A stretch of DNA of 64,000 bases from Ohtaekwangia koreensis (GTDB lineage: Bacteria; Bacteroidota; Bacteroidia; Cytophagales; Cyclobacteriaceae). Positions within the stretch are counted from its first letter, which is position 1; each line of letters opens with the position of its first letter. The position numbers and the translations under genes are program-made. Below the pieces are notes generated by a model, which did no database searches, was not told the origin of the DNA, and saw only the letters and a program-made list of their open reading frames with translations. This document shows positions 1 through 7,936 of the stretch, one piece after another. The stretch covers positions 682,001 through 746,000 of the forward strand of contig NZ_FUZU01000003.1 of NCBI RefSeq assembly GCF_900167975.1, written 5' to 3'.

Positions 1-926
1 GAAATATCTTTGCGGGCAATGGTAATGAGTCCGTCTTTGTTGACACCTGCAAATCGTTGGCTCATCTTAAGCAACGCATTGGCTACGCGCTGCCTCACCG
101 ATTGGTATGCTATATCAAGTAACCGGTTCTCCATCTCCTCGATATTATTAGAAAGCATCTTAATAAATTTCCTGGCGACATCTTTACTAGAATATATTAA
201 CGTGATGAAATCTGTTTTCGGAATAATCGTTATTTTAGAATCCTCCTGCACCTCGGCATTTTCATTGTAGGACTTATCCTCAAGAAGCGGAACAAATCCC
301 AGGAAATCCCCTTCCCGGTGTATACCTGTAATTAACTCCTTACCATCATAATTGACTTTGTAAGTCTTCACCTGTCCCTTCTCAATGAAATATAGGTCGC
401 TGGGAGTTTGTCCCTCCATAAAAACCAGTTCCTTTTTCCGGAAGCACCGCTGGGGTCTATTTTCAGAGAGTCGCTGAAAATCTTTCAGCTCACGTGTTTT
501 ACTAAAAAAGGCGCTTACATCCTGAGGGTTATTCCCGAAAGCACTTTTGATTAACTCATTTTTTTTAAGTCTCGTTTCAATTACCCTCAATAAGTCGACC
601 CCATCGAAAGGCTTGGTTATATAGTCGTCTGCTCCCAGATTCATCCCGGCTCGAAAATCTGTTTTATCTGCTTTTGCTGTCAGGAAAATAAACGGAATAC
701 TTGCGGTCTCTGTTTCTTTGTTCAAAATATGAAGTACACCATAACCATCAAGCTCCGGCATCATGACATCACATAATATAAGATCCGGATGATTTCGCTG
801 GGCCAGATCTACACCAATCTTGCCATTCAGCGCATGTATAACATTGTATTTTGCTAGTTCCAAAATACTGGCGATGTTATCGGCCATCTCCAGGTTGTCT
901 TCAATTAGCAGGATACTGTAAGCCAT
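1..926 (-). CDS. Response regulator fused to a cyclic-nucleotide-binding (Crp-like) domain, 3' end outside the window
   Basis: The reading frame starts at the ATG at 926 and stays open to the window edge (308 codons seen). Residues 1-125 are a CheY-like receiver: acidic pair E9-D10, phosphoacceptor D53 in LCDVMMPELDG, and the conserved lysine in YITKPFDG. Residues from about 145 form a cyclic-nucleotide-binding beta roll (motifs DLYFIEKGQVKTY and HREGDFLGFVPLL). The last residues seen (QRVANALLKM, then ITIARKDI) are where a Crp-type HTH normally begins, so the DNA-binding helices are cut off. It is probably a phosphorylation-controlled transcription factor. No partner kinase is adjacent; the nearest is the PAS kinase at 6267-7796. 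Confidence 0.88.
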   Translation of the reverse strand, partial: MAYSILLIEDNLEMADNIASILELAKYNVIHALNGKIGVDLAQRNHPDLILCDVMMPELDGYGVLHILNKETETASIPFIFLTAKADKTDFRAGMNLGADDYITKPFDGVDLLRVIETRLKKNELIKSAFGNNPQDVSAFFSKTRELKDFQRLSENRPQRCFRKKELVFMEGQTPSDLYFIEKGQVKTYKVNYDGKELITGIHREGDFLGFVPLLEDKSYNENAEVQEDSKITIIPKTDFITLIYSSKDVARKFIKMLSNNIEEMENRLLDIAYQSVRQRVANALLKMSQRFAGVNKDGLITIARKDI

Positions 927-1340
927 ATATATGAGGTTGGGGGTTTGTAACAATATATTGAATTATCAAATGCACTCATGCTACCTAGCGGTAGCGGAAT
1001 AAAATCGGCCAAAGAAGCCATAGTATATCCATCAGCAAAAATACAAGCGTTACTGTTGTTGATATTTTATTGGTGCTGAAAGGCATACATACATTTAACC
1101 GACGTGAAACGGTATATACTTTCATTTTGATTCATTTAGAAGTACAAGGTTCCTATCCTAAAGGACTATACTAAAGTAATTACTCTATTAAATGTACTTT
1201 ATGAGCTCTGTCAATGGGAAAAATGATTTATGTCAGAATCAAAAAGCGCTGGGATACAAATCCCGGTGGCGCTATAACCAGTTTCTGGTGGGTCAGCTAT
1301 ACATCCGGCCACTGACATTGTTAAAGTCACTAAGCGCAGC
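927..1340. other. Gene-free spacer upstream of the response regulator
   Basis: No open frame with coding character is visible on either strand. The stretch is AT-rich and should hold the promoter of the minus-strand response regulator, but no convincing TAnnTTTG element was recognised. The part at about 1260-1340 may be decayed 3' sequence of the neighbouring Usp pseudogene, because the frame beyond its TGA still reads a few plausible residues before further stops. Confidence 0.5.
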
Positions 1341-1547
1341 TCATGCCAGAGCCAGTTTTCGTAGTTCCTGAAGTTCTTCTTCCTCGAAAGATAGCACGGG
1401 CATTAACACCGTGTCATGCAGTAGCGGAAGATCAATAATGTGCAGTAAATGAATTTCCGCAGACGAAGTCTTCTGCCACTGAACTGCAAACTTAAAGGCA
1501 TTAAGAGACTACTCTGAAAAATCGCATGGGACGAGTATATGTTTCAT
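1341..1547 (-). pseudogene. Broken universal stress protein (UspA) gene
   Basis: Read on the minus strand from the ATG at 1547, the frame gives MKHILVPCDFSE, an in-frame TAG at codon 13, then SLNAFKFAVQWQ and IHLLHIIDLPLLHD, ending at a TGA at 1341-1343. This closely parallels the first 65 residues of the intact Usp at 1718 (MKKILVPVDFSQQSNEAYTVALDWAQ), including the strand-helix start and the HVL/HII strand. It lacks the rest of the domain, including the ATP-binding GxxG...GS motif. It is too short for the ORF criteria because of the internal stop. It is best read as the 5' fragment of a former Usp gene divergent from the intact one. Confidence 0.8.
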
Positions 1548-1635
1548 GTTGCTTTGTTCGGAAAGGTATACCTGTACTAAAAAAGTCTTTATAACGCTAG
1601 CATAATAAAGGTGATGATTTACCTCTGCACGGCGT

Positions 1636-1649
1636 ATGATGAAAATCAT
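1636..1649. promoter_or_regulatory. Fnr/Crp-type dyad upstream of usp
   Basis: ATGATGAAAATCAT is a perfect inverted repeat with 5-base arms and a 4-base spacer (ATGAT-GAAA-ATCAT), the geometry of Fnr-family sites (consensus TTGAT-N4-ATCAA). Its centre is about 75 bases upstream of the Usp start at 1718. The same dyad type recurs upstream of several island genes. Confidence 0.6.
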
Positions 1650-1717
1650 CCCCGGACAAAACTAATTTCATTCTTTAAACCCTTTCAAGCAAGTAGCTTA
1701 GTTTTAAAATTTTAGTT

Positions 1718-2554
1718 ATGAAAAAGATACTTGTACCAGTTGACTTTTCCCAGCAGTCCAACGAAGCATACACGGTTGCGCTTGACTGGGCACAAAGCAC
1801 AAAAGGAGAAATAGTTCTTGTCCATGTGCTCGTACCTCCTGGCCCTTACGTTGGATTGGCTGGTGAAACAATTGCCTATGATATGACCTATTTTACCCAG
1901 ATGGAAGCAGATATAAAAAAGGCATTGCAAAAAATGAAAGAACGTGCAGGTTCAGTACCGGTGACGACTGACATCGTTTATGGTGACCTGGTATCGGGTA
2001 TATCAAATGTTATCGAAAAAAAAGAAATTGACTTTATTATAATTGGCACTTCGGGTGCCTCCGGTCTTACAGAAACTTTCATTGGCTCCAATACCGAAAA
2101 GGTTGTGAGGTTCTCAACCGTACCGGTGTTGGCAGTGCGAAAATCGATCGCTATAAAATCAATAAAAAATATACTATTACCTTCAACGTTGAATCTTAAC
2201 CAGACAGATTTCATCCAGAAGCTAAAGTCGTTGCAAAAATTGCTTCACGCAACCTTGCACATACTACTGATCAATACACCACTGCATTTCAGACGCGATG
2301 CTGAAGCAAACGAAGCGCTAGGGGACTTTGTCAGACATTATGGGCTTACAAACTACAAGCTTTACTTTAGAAGCTATACACATGAACAAGAGGGCATACT
2401 GAATTTTGCATCAGTGGAAAAGATGGATCTTGTAGCCATGGCAACACACGCCCGTAAAGGACTTGCCCATCTTTTCAACGGCAGCATTACAGAAAATGTA
2501 GTGAATCATACTGACGCTCCCATCTGGACTTATAGACTTAAAGACCACGTCTAA
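1718..2554 (+). CDS. Universal stress protein, tandem UspA domains
   Basis: A 278-residue cytoplasmic protein with two UspA folds (about 1-143 and 148-278). Domain 1 has the nucleotide-binding pattern GTSGASG...GSNTEKVV followed by VPVLAVR, so ATP binding is plausible. Domain 2 keeps GSITENVVNHTDAPIW but has MATHARKG in place of the GxxG loop. Tandem Usps of about 280 residues are common in Bacteroidota and are linked to starvation, hypoxia and envelope stress. The gene is followed after 8 bases by the MgtC-like gene, so they are probably cotranscribed. An Fnr-type dyad lies 75 bases upstream. A second intact copy lies at 13718, and a broken one just upstream on the other strand. Confidence 0.93.
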   Translation: MKKILVPVDFSQQSNEAYTVALDWAQSTKGEIVLVHVLVPPGPYVGLAGETIAYDMTYFTQMEADIKKALQKMKERAGSVPVTTDIVYGDLVSGISNVIEKKEIDFIIIGTSGASGLTETFIGSNTEKVVRFSTVPVLAVRKSIAIKSIKNILLPSTLNLNQTDFIQKLKSLQKLLHATLHILLINTPLHFRRDAEANEALGDFVRHYGLTNYKLYFRSYTHEQEGILNFASVEKMDLVAMATHARKGLAHLFNGSITENVVNHTDAPIWTYRLKDHV

Positions 2555-2562
2555 CATCGCTC

Positions 2563-3849
2563 ATGCCAGATAGCATCGGTGCTTTTCTTACGCCTTATCT
2601 ACTTTCGTTAATTGTATCAACAGGTATAGGATTAATCATTGGCTTGGAGCGTGAGTTCCGGAAGGTAAGCGATAAAGATCATTTTGCAGGAATAAGAACT
2701 TTCCCTTTGGTCTGCATATTAGGTTGTATTGTTACTTATATAGGGCGCGATATTTCGATATGGATTATCGTTGCAGCAGTTATCGCATTTATAGCTTTCA
2801 TTGCCGTTACCTACTATGTACGATCGACAAAAGGCCATCAAGGTATAACCACGGAAATCTCATTAATTATAACCTTCATATTGGGAATGATGACCTCCCA
2901 GGAGCTCATTAAAGAATCTCTGGCCGCCACTGTGATAACGACTACGTTACTTACATTGAAAGGACAGTTTCACTCATTTGTTTTAAAGATCACCGAAGAC
3001 GAACTTCTTGCATTTATCAAATTCATCGTCCTTAGTCTTCTTCTCTACCCTTTTTTGCCAGATCGTTATTATGGTGTAAACGGCATATTTAACCCGCAGG
3101 AGACTGGATTTATTGTGATTGTTGTTTCATCCATCAGCTTTGTGGGCTATCTGCTTATCAAATATACCGGTACAAATAAGGGTATATTACTGACGGCATT
3201 GTTAGGCGGCATTGTTTCAAGTACAGCTGTTGCCTGGACATTTGCTTCGAGAAGCAAAAAGTCTGGCCCATCACAATCTGCGTTATATGCTGCTGGTATA
3301 ACACTTGCGTCGTCTATCATGTATCTGAGGGTTGTTGCTGTGGCAATGATCTTTAACCGTTCATTCGCTGCATTACTAATATTGCCCTGCGCAACCATGT
3401 TTATCCTGGGACTGATTTTCTCTCTGACTTTCATCAAGCAGAACAACACCACGATTGATGCTGCTAAGCCTATTCAACTTGGCAACCCGGTGAATATTCT
3501 GAATGCCTTTGGATTTGGTCTCCTCTACATTGCTATAGCTTACCTCGTATACTACAGTGAAAAACTTCTCGGTAACAAAGGCTTGATTCTTTCGGGTTTC
3601 ATTTCTGGACTCGCAGATGTGGATGCCATTACAATCAATATCGCTAAACTATCACAAGACCATATTGCCCGTCATTCTGCTATGGCTGTTCTGCTAGCAA
3701 CATTCAGCAATACCTTGATGAAAACTCTTATTGCATCACTGCGGGGAACTCCGGAATTAAGGAAGAAAGTAACACTTGCGATGGGTTCCATCATGGCGAC
3801 AGCTATCCTGTTTATTATATTCTTCACGTTATGGCCTGACACTTTGTGA
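2563..3849 (+). CDS. MgtC/SapB family membrane protein with C-terminal DUF4010 domain
   Basis: A 428-residue polytopic membrane protein. The N-terminal 140 residues carry the MgtC signature GLIIGLEREFRK followed by FAGIRTFPLVCILGC and several transmembrane helices. The remainder (about 170-425) matches the DUF4010 type, with helices around GYLLIKYTGTNKGILL and GNKGLILSGFISGLADVDA. Members of this combined family are inner-membrane proteins of uncertain function; MgtC proteins are tied to Mg2+ limitation and control of ATP synthase. It starts 8 bases after the Usp gene. It converges with the PfkB gene; the 75-base gap holds only a weak AT-rich dyad. Confidence 0.88.
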   Translation: MPDSIGAFLTPYLLSLIVSTGIGLIIGLEREFRKVSDKDHFAGIRTFPLVCILGCIVTYIGRDISIWIIVAAVIAFIAFIAVTYYVRSTKGHQGITTEISLIITFILGMMTSQELIKESLAATVITTTLLTLKGQFHSFVLKITEDELLAFIKFIVLSLLLYPFLPDRYYGVNGIFNPQETGFIVIVVSSISFVGYLLIKYTGTNKGILLTALLGGIVSSTAVAWTFASRSKKSGPSQSALYAAGITLASSIMYLRVVAVAMIFNRSFAALLILPCATMFILGLIFSLTFIKQNNTTIDAAKPIQLGNPVNILNAFGFGLLYIAIAYLVYYSEKLLGNKGLILSGFISGLADVDAITINIAKLSQDHIARHSAMAVLLATFSNTLMKTLIASLRGTPELRKKVTLAMGSIMATAILFIIFFTLWPDTL

Positions 3850-3924
3850 CGTGTAATATATAGTTCAGGAAAATTTATATAGCTCCAGGAAAAGCCTATA
3901 TATACCTTAACGATCCGTGCGATC

Positions 3925-5112
3925 TTACTCATGCCGGTGAGCGAATACATGCTGCCGGGACAGTTCATTTTTTTGCAGTAGCTCAGCCATCCATATATCA
4001 AGATATTGTAGGATTCCCTGCAGATCAGCACTGAAGCCATTTTCGACATACGCACCAGATACTGCCATCCCAAGTAACATACATTGTGCAGATGAAAACC
4101 CTAAAAGCATTCCAAGGCAGTAGCCTGCATTGAGGTTGTCTCCTCCGCCCGTTAACACTTTCGGTTTGAGTACCAGTCGGCCATTGAGTTCATTTGCCTC
4201 ATGCTGGTGAAAAAGAATACAGCGATCAACAGGATGCACCAGCAGGGCATCAATGTTCATGGATTTATATAGGGAATCGCCTGCCTGTTTTACCGGAGGT
4301 AGCCCGGGGCTGTCGGTTATATAGTCAATTCCGCGTAAGGCTGCATAGATCTTGAGCGTTTCATTTTCATTTAGGCCCAGCGTTACTTTTCCATAGCAGG
4401 AAAAAGAACTGACCAGGTCAAGAACCTCATCAATTTGCTCGGTAGTTTTCTTTGATGGATCACACAAGTCAAAGAAGAATAAGTAATCCTTTCGCTTCGA
4501 TGGCTTAATAATATCTTCAAGCATACCTTCCCAAATATTACTGGCATGTGGCAGGTTCGCCCAATCCACAAATGCAATCAATGTACTGTCAGAAATTGCT
4601 TTATGAATTGCCTCTATACCTGCAATTTTTATTATGTATTCCCATGTATACTGATCAAAGACTTCGAGCTCCGAAAATATAAGTTTACCATCGCTAAATT
4701 CGATAGCATCACTTTGCCCCGGATTTAAAACGCTGATCGTTTCACTCCGCGGATTCATACCAGAGAACACTTGATGCAGCTGCGGGTATCCCATACTTCC
4801 CAGGCAGTATGTTTGTATTCCCAATCGACCAAGCGTATCCGCCAGAATTGGCGCGTTTCCTCCAAATTTGACGCGCTGTGTATCCATTTGAATCTGACCG
4901 CTCTTTCCACATGCAAGAAGGATTCTATTGGCAAAATCCCGAATCGAGTCGAAATATAGTGTGCGCGTATTCTGCTTTTCCATGACCGCCCGCTTGATCT
5001 TATCGACAAATCCATCAAATCCTACAAACACCTTTTTGCTCGCTGCGGAGTTGTGCTGTGAGCTTCGCAGCAACTCTTGCAATTCCGACAAAGCAGAGAT
5101 CGTGGTATCCAT
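3925..5112 (-). CDS. PfkB-family carbohydrate kinase
   Basis: A 395-residue cytoplasmic ribokinase/PfkB-fold protein, longer than the usual 300-340 because of an N-terminal helix (1-25) and insertions. The FDGFVD strand and KFGGNAPILADTLGRLG correspond to the PfkB signature 1 region. The C-terminal GGGDNLNAGYCLG corresponds to the catalytic GAGD motif; the first G-A is G-G here, while the aspartate is kept. The substrate is not clear; PfkB enzymes phosphorylate fructose-6-phosphate, ribose, adenosine and others. It lies directly downstream of hsp20 on the same strand, but a strong hairpin separates them. PfkB next to hsp20 and usp recalls the mycobacterial Rv2028c-Rv2031c cluster. Confidence 0.85.
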   Translation of the reverse strand: MDTTISALSELQELLRSSQHNSAASKKVFVGFDGFVDKIKRAVMEKQNTRTLYFDSIRDFANRILLACGKSGQIQMDTQRVKFGGNAPILADTLGRLGIQTYCLGSMGYPQLHQVFSGMNPRSETISVLNPGQSDAIEFSDGKLIFSELEVFDQYTWEYIIKIAGIEAIHKAISDSTLIAFVDWANLPHASNIWEGMLEDIIKPSKRKDYLFFFDLCDPSKKTTEQIDEVLDLVSSFSCYGKVTLGLNENETLKIYAALRGIDYITDSPGLPPVKQAGDSLYKSMNIDALLVHPVDRCILFHQHEANELNGRLVLKPKVLTGGGDNLNAGYCLGMLLGFSSAQCMLLGMAVSGAYVENGFSADLQGILQYLDIWMAELLQKNELSRQHVFAHRHE

Positions 5113-5156
5113 ATAGTTATATATATATACTTATTTATCTATCACATCAATCTGGT

Positions 5157-5189
5157 AAACAAAGGGCGGTACAAGTCCACCCTTTGTTT
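5157..5189. terminator. Hairpin between hsp20 and the PfkB gene
   Basis: Perfect 10-base arms AAACAAAGGG / CCCTTTGTTT enclose a 13-base centre that can pair further (GG with CC). A T-run follows on the plus strand. It sits just after the hsp20 stop at 5200 and before the PfkB start at 5112, so it probably ends or attenuates hsp20 transcription. Confidence 0.65.
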
Positions 5190-5199
5190 TTTCTCCTGC

Positions 5200-5655
5200 T
5201 CAAGACACGGCAACCTTTTGTGTCGGTCTCGCCGGAGTTTCTTTCTCTTTAGGAATTGACACCTTCAGAACACCGTTCTCATACTTAGCATCGATGCTTC
5301 CCTCTTTTACATTGTCAGGTAAACTGAAGGATCGTATAAAGGAATTGAATGAATATTCTCTCCGGGAATATTCGCCATTCTTCTCCTTCTTTTCTTCTTC
5401 TTTCTCGGCGCTGATTCTCAGCACATGATTCTCGACTTCGACGTTAAAATCTTTCCGTTCCAGTCCTGGAGCTGCAAGCTCGAGTTTAAATTCTTTGGAC
5501 GTTTCAGTCACGTTTGCCGTTGGTATATTTATACCCAGGCGTGAAGGAAAAAGATCGCTTTCCAAATCTATGAAATCACGATCGAATAGTGGTGTGCCGA
5601 AGAAATCGGAAACCAGTGCGGGAAGACCTCCATTTTTTTTTACTGTTAAGTTCAT
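5200..5655 (-). CDS. Small heat-shock protein Hsp20 (alpha-crystallin family)
   Basis: 151 residues from the preferred ATG at 5655. The alpha-crystallin domain (about 45-140) contains ELAAPGLERKDFNVEVENHVL, an Arg-rich strand around GEYSRREYSFNSFIRSFSLP, and the family's A-x-x-x-N-G-V-L-x-V signature as AKYENGVLKVSIPK. The tail has no IxI motif. It is an ATP-independent holdase chaperone. A longer frame opens at 5697 (14 more residues), but a perfect AAGGAGG six bases before 5655 decides for the shorter start. A TGAC-N4-ATCA dyad lies 58 bases upstream and a -7-like TACTTTTA lies between, consistent with activation by an Fnr-type regulator. Confidence 0.95.
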   Translation of the reverse strand: MNLTVKKNGGLPALVSDFFGTPLFDRDFIDLESDLFPSRLGINIPTANVTETSKEFKLELAAPGLERKDFNVEVENHVLRISAEKEEEKKEKNGEYSRREYSFNSFIRSFSLPDNVKEGSIDAKYENGVLKVSIPKEKETPARPTQKVAVS

Positions 5656-5660
5656 ATTTA

Positions 5661-5667
5661 CCTCCTT
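5661..5667 (-). promoter_or_regulatory. Strong Shine-Dalgarno sequence of hsp20
   Basis: The minus strand reads AAGGAGGTAAATATG. This is a full anti-16S match with ideal spacing and it fixes the hsp20 start at 5655. Most genes in this window, as usual in Bacteroidota, have no such sequence. Confidence 0.8.
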
Positions 5668-5676
5668 GTTTTTTCT

Positions 5677-5684
5677 TAAAAGTA
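5677..5684 (-). promoter_or_regulatory. Candidate -7 element of hsp20
   Basis: The minus strand reads TACTTTTA, one base off the Bacteroidota -7 consensus TAnnTTTG. Its centre is 33 bases downstream of the Fnr-type dyad at 5708-5719, the spacing expected for a class II activator site near -41. Confidence 0.4.
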
Positions 5685-5707
5685 TACCTCTACGCACTAT
5701 TCACCGA

Positions 5708-5719
5708 TGACAGCCATCA
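5708..5719. promoter_or_regulatory. Fnr/Crp-type dyad upstream of hsp20
   Basis: TGACAGCCATCA fits TGAY-N4-RTCA, with one asymmetric base between the half sites. The centre is 58 bases upstream of the hsp20 ATG and 33 bases upstream of the candidate -7 element. On its own it is a weak call; it gains weight from the other sites in the island. Confidence 0.45.
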
Positions 5720-5907
5720 GCACTGTCCAAGATTTTTGTCGTCTTATATCAACATAAAATACAACCGGAAGTCGGAAACAACATTAACCAAGCACAATAT
5801 TAAAACAGATGTATATATTGTTTAAGTACTCAAACAGGCACCTGTATGACAAGGGTATATTTTCCAGTACTCTTATTTGCTATAATCCGGGGTTGGAGCC
5901 AGATTTG

Positions 5908-6270
5908 TTATTCAACACATGTATTAATCAACTGTACAAGTTCATCAACATCAAACGGCTTGCGGATATACCCATAAGCGCCCATGTCCATGGCCAGTTT
6001 TACCTCGCTCTTTTCACAACTGGCAGTAATGTATATAAAGGGGATGGACGCTGTTAGCGGGTTCGCTTTCAATTCCCTGATAACCTGATAACCATCTATA
6101 CCGGGCATCATAATATCACATAATATAACATCAGGTTTTGAATCAACCGCCAGCGTAATTCCATGACGGCCATTGTCCGAACTGAGAACGGTAAACCCGG
6201 TGAGTTCCAGAATTTCCCCAGTGTTTTCCCTGATCTCCAGGTTGTCTTCTATAATTAATACAGTTTTCAT
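5908..6270 (-). CDS. Single-domain response regulator (CheY-like receiver)
   Basis: 120 residues made of one receiver domain and no output domain: acidic pair E8-D9, phosphoacceptor D52 in LCDIMMPG, YITAS with the switch Thr, and the lysine in YIRKPFDVDELV. Its ATG overlaps the stop of the upstream PAS kinase by four bases (ATGA), so it is translationally coupled and is the obvious phosphorylation partner. It probably passes the signal to another protein by binding or phosphotransfer. It resembles the receiver at the start of the window (ILELTGFTVLSSDNG versus ILELAKYNVIHALNG), suggesting a shared origin. Confidence 0.93.
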   Translation of the reverse strand: MKTVLIIEDNLEIRENTGEILELTGFTVLSSDNGRHGITLAVDSKPDVILCDIMMPGIDGYQVIRELKANPLTASIPFIYITASCEKSEVKLAMDMGAYGYIRKPFDVDELVQLINTCVE

Positions 6271-7796
6271 GGGTAGATAGCTTTCGGTATTTTTACTGTG
6301 AAGGTCGTTCCCTCTTCCTGTTTGCTTATGCAGGAAATCTCGCCTCCCATCACTTCAACATATCTTTTCACAATCGTTAACCCGAGACCTGTTCCCTGTA
6401 TATTGCCCGTGTTCTTAGCTCTGAAAAATTTACTATAGAGATATTTCTGTTCCTCTTCCGGAATCCCTATCCCGCGATCTGCTACCGCTATAATAAGGGC
6501 GTCCGGATTGAGAGTCGATGTCACTGTAACAACAGACGCCTCGGGAGAATATTTCATAGAGTTCGACAGCAGGTTCACTAATATATAGCGAAGTTTCTTC
6601 TGATCCACTGTTACATTGGTATCCCCTTCATGCAGAATCAATACCTGTTGATCTTTCCTGCGTGTAGCCTGAACATCCTCTACTACTTCGTTCATAAACT
6701 GCCCTATATCAATTGTATCGTATTCCGTTTCAACCTTACCCTGATCAAGTTTATCAAGAGAAAGAAAATCATTGAGGATATTCGTAAGATTACTAACCGA
6801 TGACTTGATACGGGTGAGGTGCTTTTGAATACGTTCGTCATGTTGTAATGCTACGTATCGTTCAATAAGTGACGTACTCGACAGAACAATACTCAAGGGT
6901 GTTCTGAACTCATGGGATGCCATGGATACAAAACGGGATTTGAGTTCGCTCATTTCCTTCTCACGGTCTAGTGCCCGATAGAGTTCAGCGGTTCTGGTTT
7001 GCACCAATTGTTCAAGTTCTTCCTGCATCATACGCTGGTCGTGTATATCAGAACAAGAGCCTATAAAACCGGTAAATATATTATCAATGTAGGTTGGCTT
7101 TCCTACATCCTGAATCCACCGATACTGCCCATCATGACGGCGCAGTCTATACTCCATTACAAAGGATTGTCTTCTATCAAATGCGTTCGTATAGGTGAGC
7201 ATACATTGTTCGAGGTCTTCAGGAAGAATTCCCGTTGCCCATCCGCTACCAAGCTCTTCTTCAATTTGTCTGCCTGTATAACCAAGCCAGGTATTATTAA
7301 AGTAAGTACAATTTTTATCCAAGCCGGAAACCCAAATCATAACCGGCGAATTTTCTGCCATACTCCTGAACCAGGCTTCGCGTTCGGCGACAAGTTTTTT
7401 GGTTTTAACTTGATCCGTTATATCTGTTACAAATGCAACTGCTAAAGTTTCACCATCTAACTCGTAATGTCCAAGGCTTATTGCAACCGGAAATACCTCT
7501 CCATTTTTTTTACGCCCGTAAAGCTCCATCCCCAATCCCATGGGTCGCGTTTTGGGCTTAGCGAAATACCCGCTGCGATGATGTGCATGGCGAGCCCGAA
7601 GGTCATCCGGTAAAAGAACCTCAATGGGTTGACCTATTAACTCAGCAGGCGAATATGCAAAGAGCCCCTCAGCACACGGGTTTGCAAGCCCAATACTTCC
7701 TTGTTCATTAATAACCAATATACTGACGGTAGCACACTCAAAGAGAACACGGAAACCAGCCTCACTTTCAAGAGAAATGACCTTTTGTTCCACCAC
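6267..7796 (-). CDS. PAS-PAS sensor histidine kinase
   Basis: 509 residues with no membrane helix, so a cytoplasmic sensor. PAS1 (about 14-130) is of the FixL-like type with RARHAHHRSGYF and RPMGLGMELYGRKKNGE. PAS2 (about 140-260) ends with the PAC segment WIQDVGKPTYIDN. A coiled-coil linker leads to HisKA with the phosphoacceptor in SMASHEFRTPLS, then HATPase_c with N box NLLSNSMKYSP, G1 box ADRGIGIPEEE and G2 box GTGLGLTIVKRYVEVMGG. The start is GTG at 7796; an in-frame TAA lies five codons upstream and no ATG is available. Haem or other cofactor binding cannot be judged from sequence alone. It is coupled to the receiver at 5908. Confidence 0.93.
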   Translation of the reverse strand: MVEQKVISLESEAGFRVLFECATVSILVINEQGSIGLANPCAEGLFAYSPAELIGQPIEVLLPDDLRARHAHHRSGYFAKPKTRPMGLGMELYGRKKNGEVFPVAISLGHYELDGETLAVAFVTDITDQVKTKKLVAEREAWFRSMAENSPVMIWVSGLDKNCTYFNNTWLGYTGRQIEEELGSGWATGILPEDLEQCMLTYTNAFDRRQSFVMEYRLRRHDGQYRWIQDVGKPTYIDNIFTGFIGSCSDIHDQRMMQEELEQLVQTRTAELYRALDREKEMSELKSRFVSMASHEFRTPLSIVLSSTSLIERYVALQHDERIQKHLTRIKSSVSNLTNILNDFLSLDKLDQGKVETEYDTIDIGQFMNEVVEDVQATRRKDQQVLILHEGDTNVTVDQKKLRYILVNLLSNSMKYSPEASVVTVTSTLNPDALIIAVADRGIGIPEEEQKYLYSKFFRAKNTGNIQGTGLGLTIVKRYVEVMGGEISCISKQEEGTTFTVKIPKAIYP

Positions 7797-7936
7797 TGTA
7801 AGATTTTGTTAAACGAAGCTAACAAAAAACAGTATGAAAAGCATCTTGGGTTTAACAACACTCTTATGAATGAATGCTCGATATCCCCCAAGTAAAAAAA
7901 TAATACACTTTACATCTGGGGTAATTCCGGACAAGG

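Noticed and set aside
3876-3902. TATATAG...CTATATA dyad between convergent genes as a terminator
   Set aside because: Only seven weak A/T pairs, and such words are common throughout the window.
3672-4073. 133-codon minus-strand frame across the convergent gap between the MgtC-like and PfkB genes
   Set aside because: It overlaps both well-supported genes and shows no family features.
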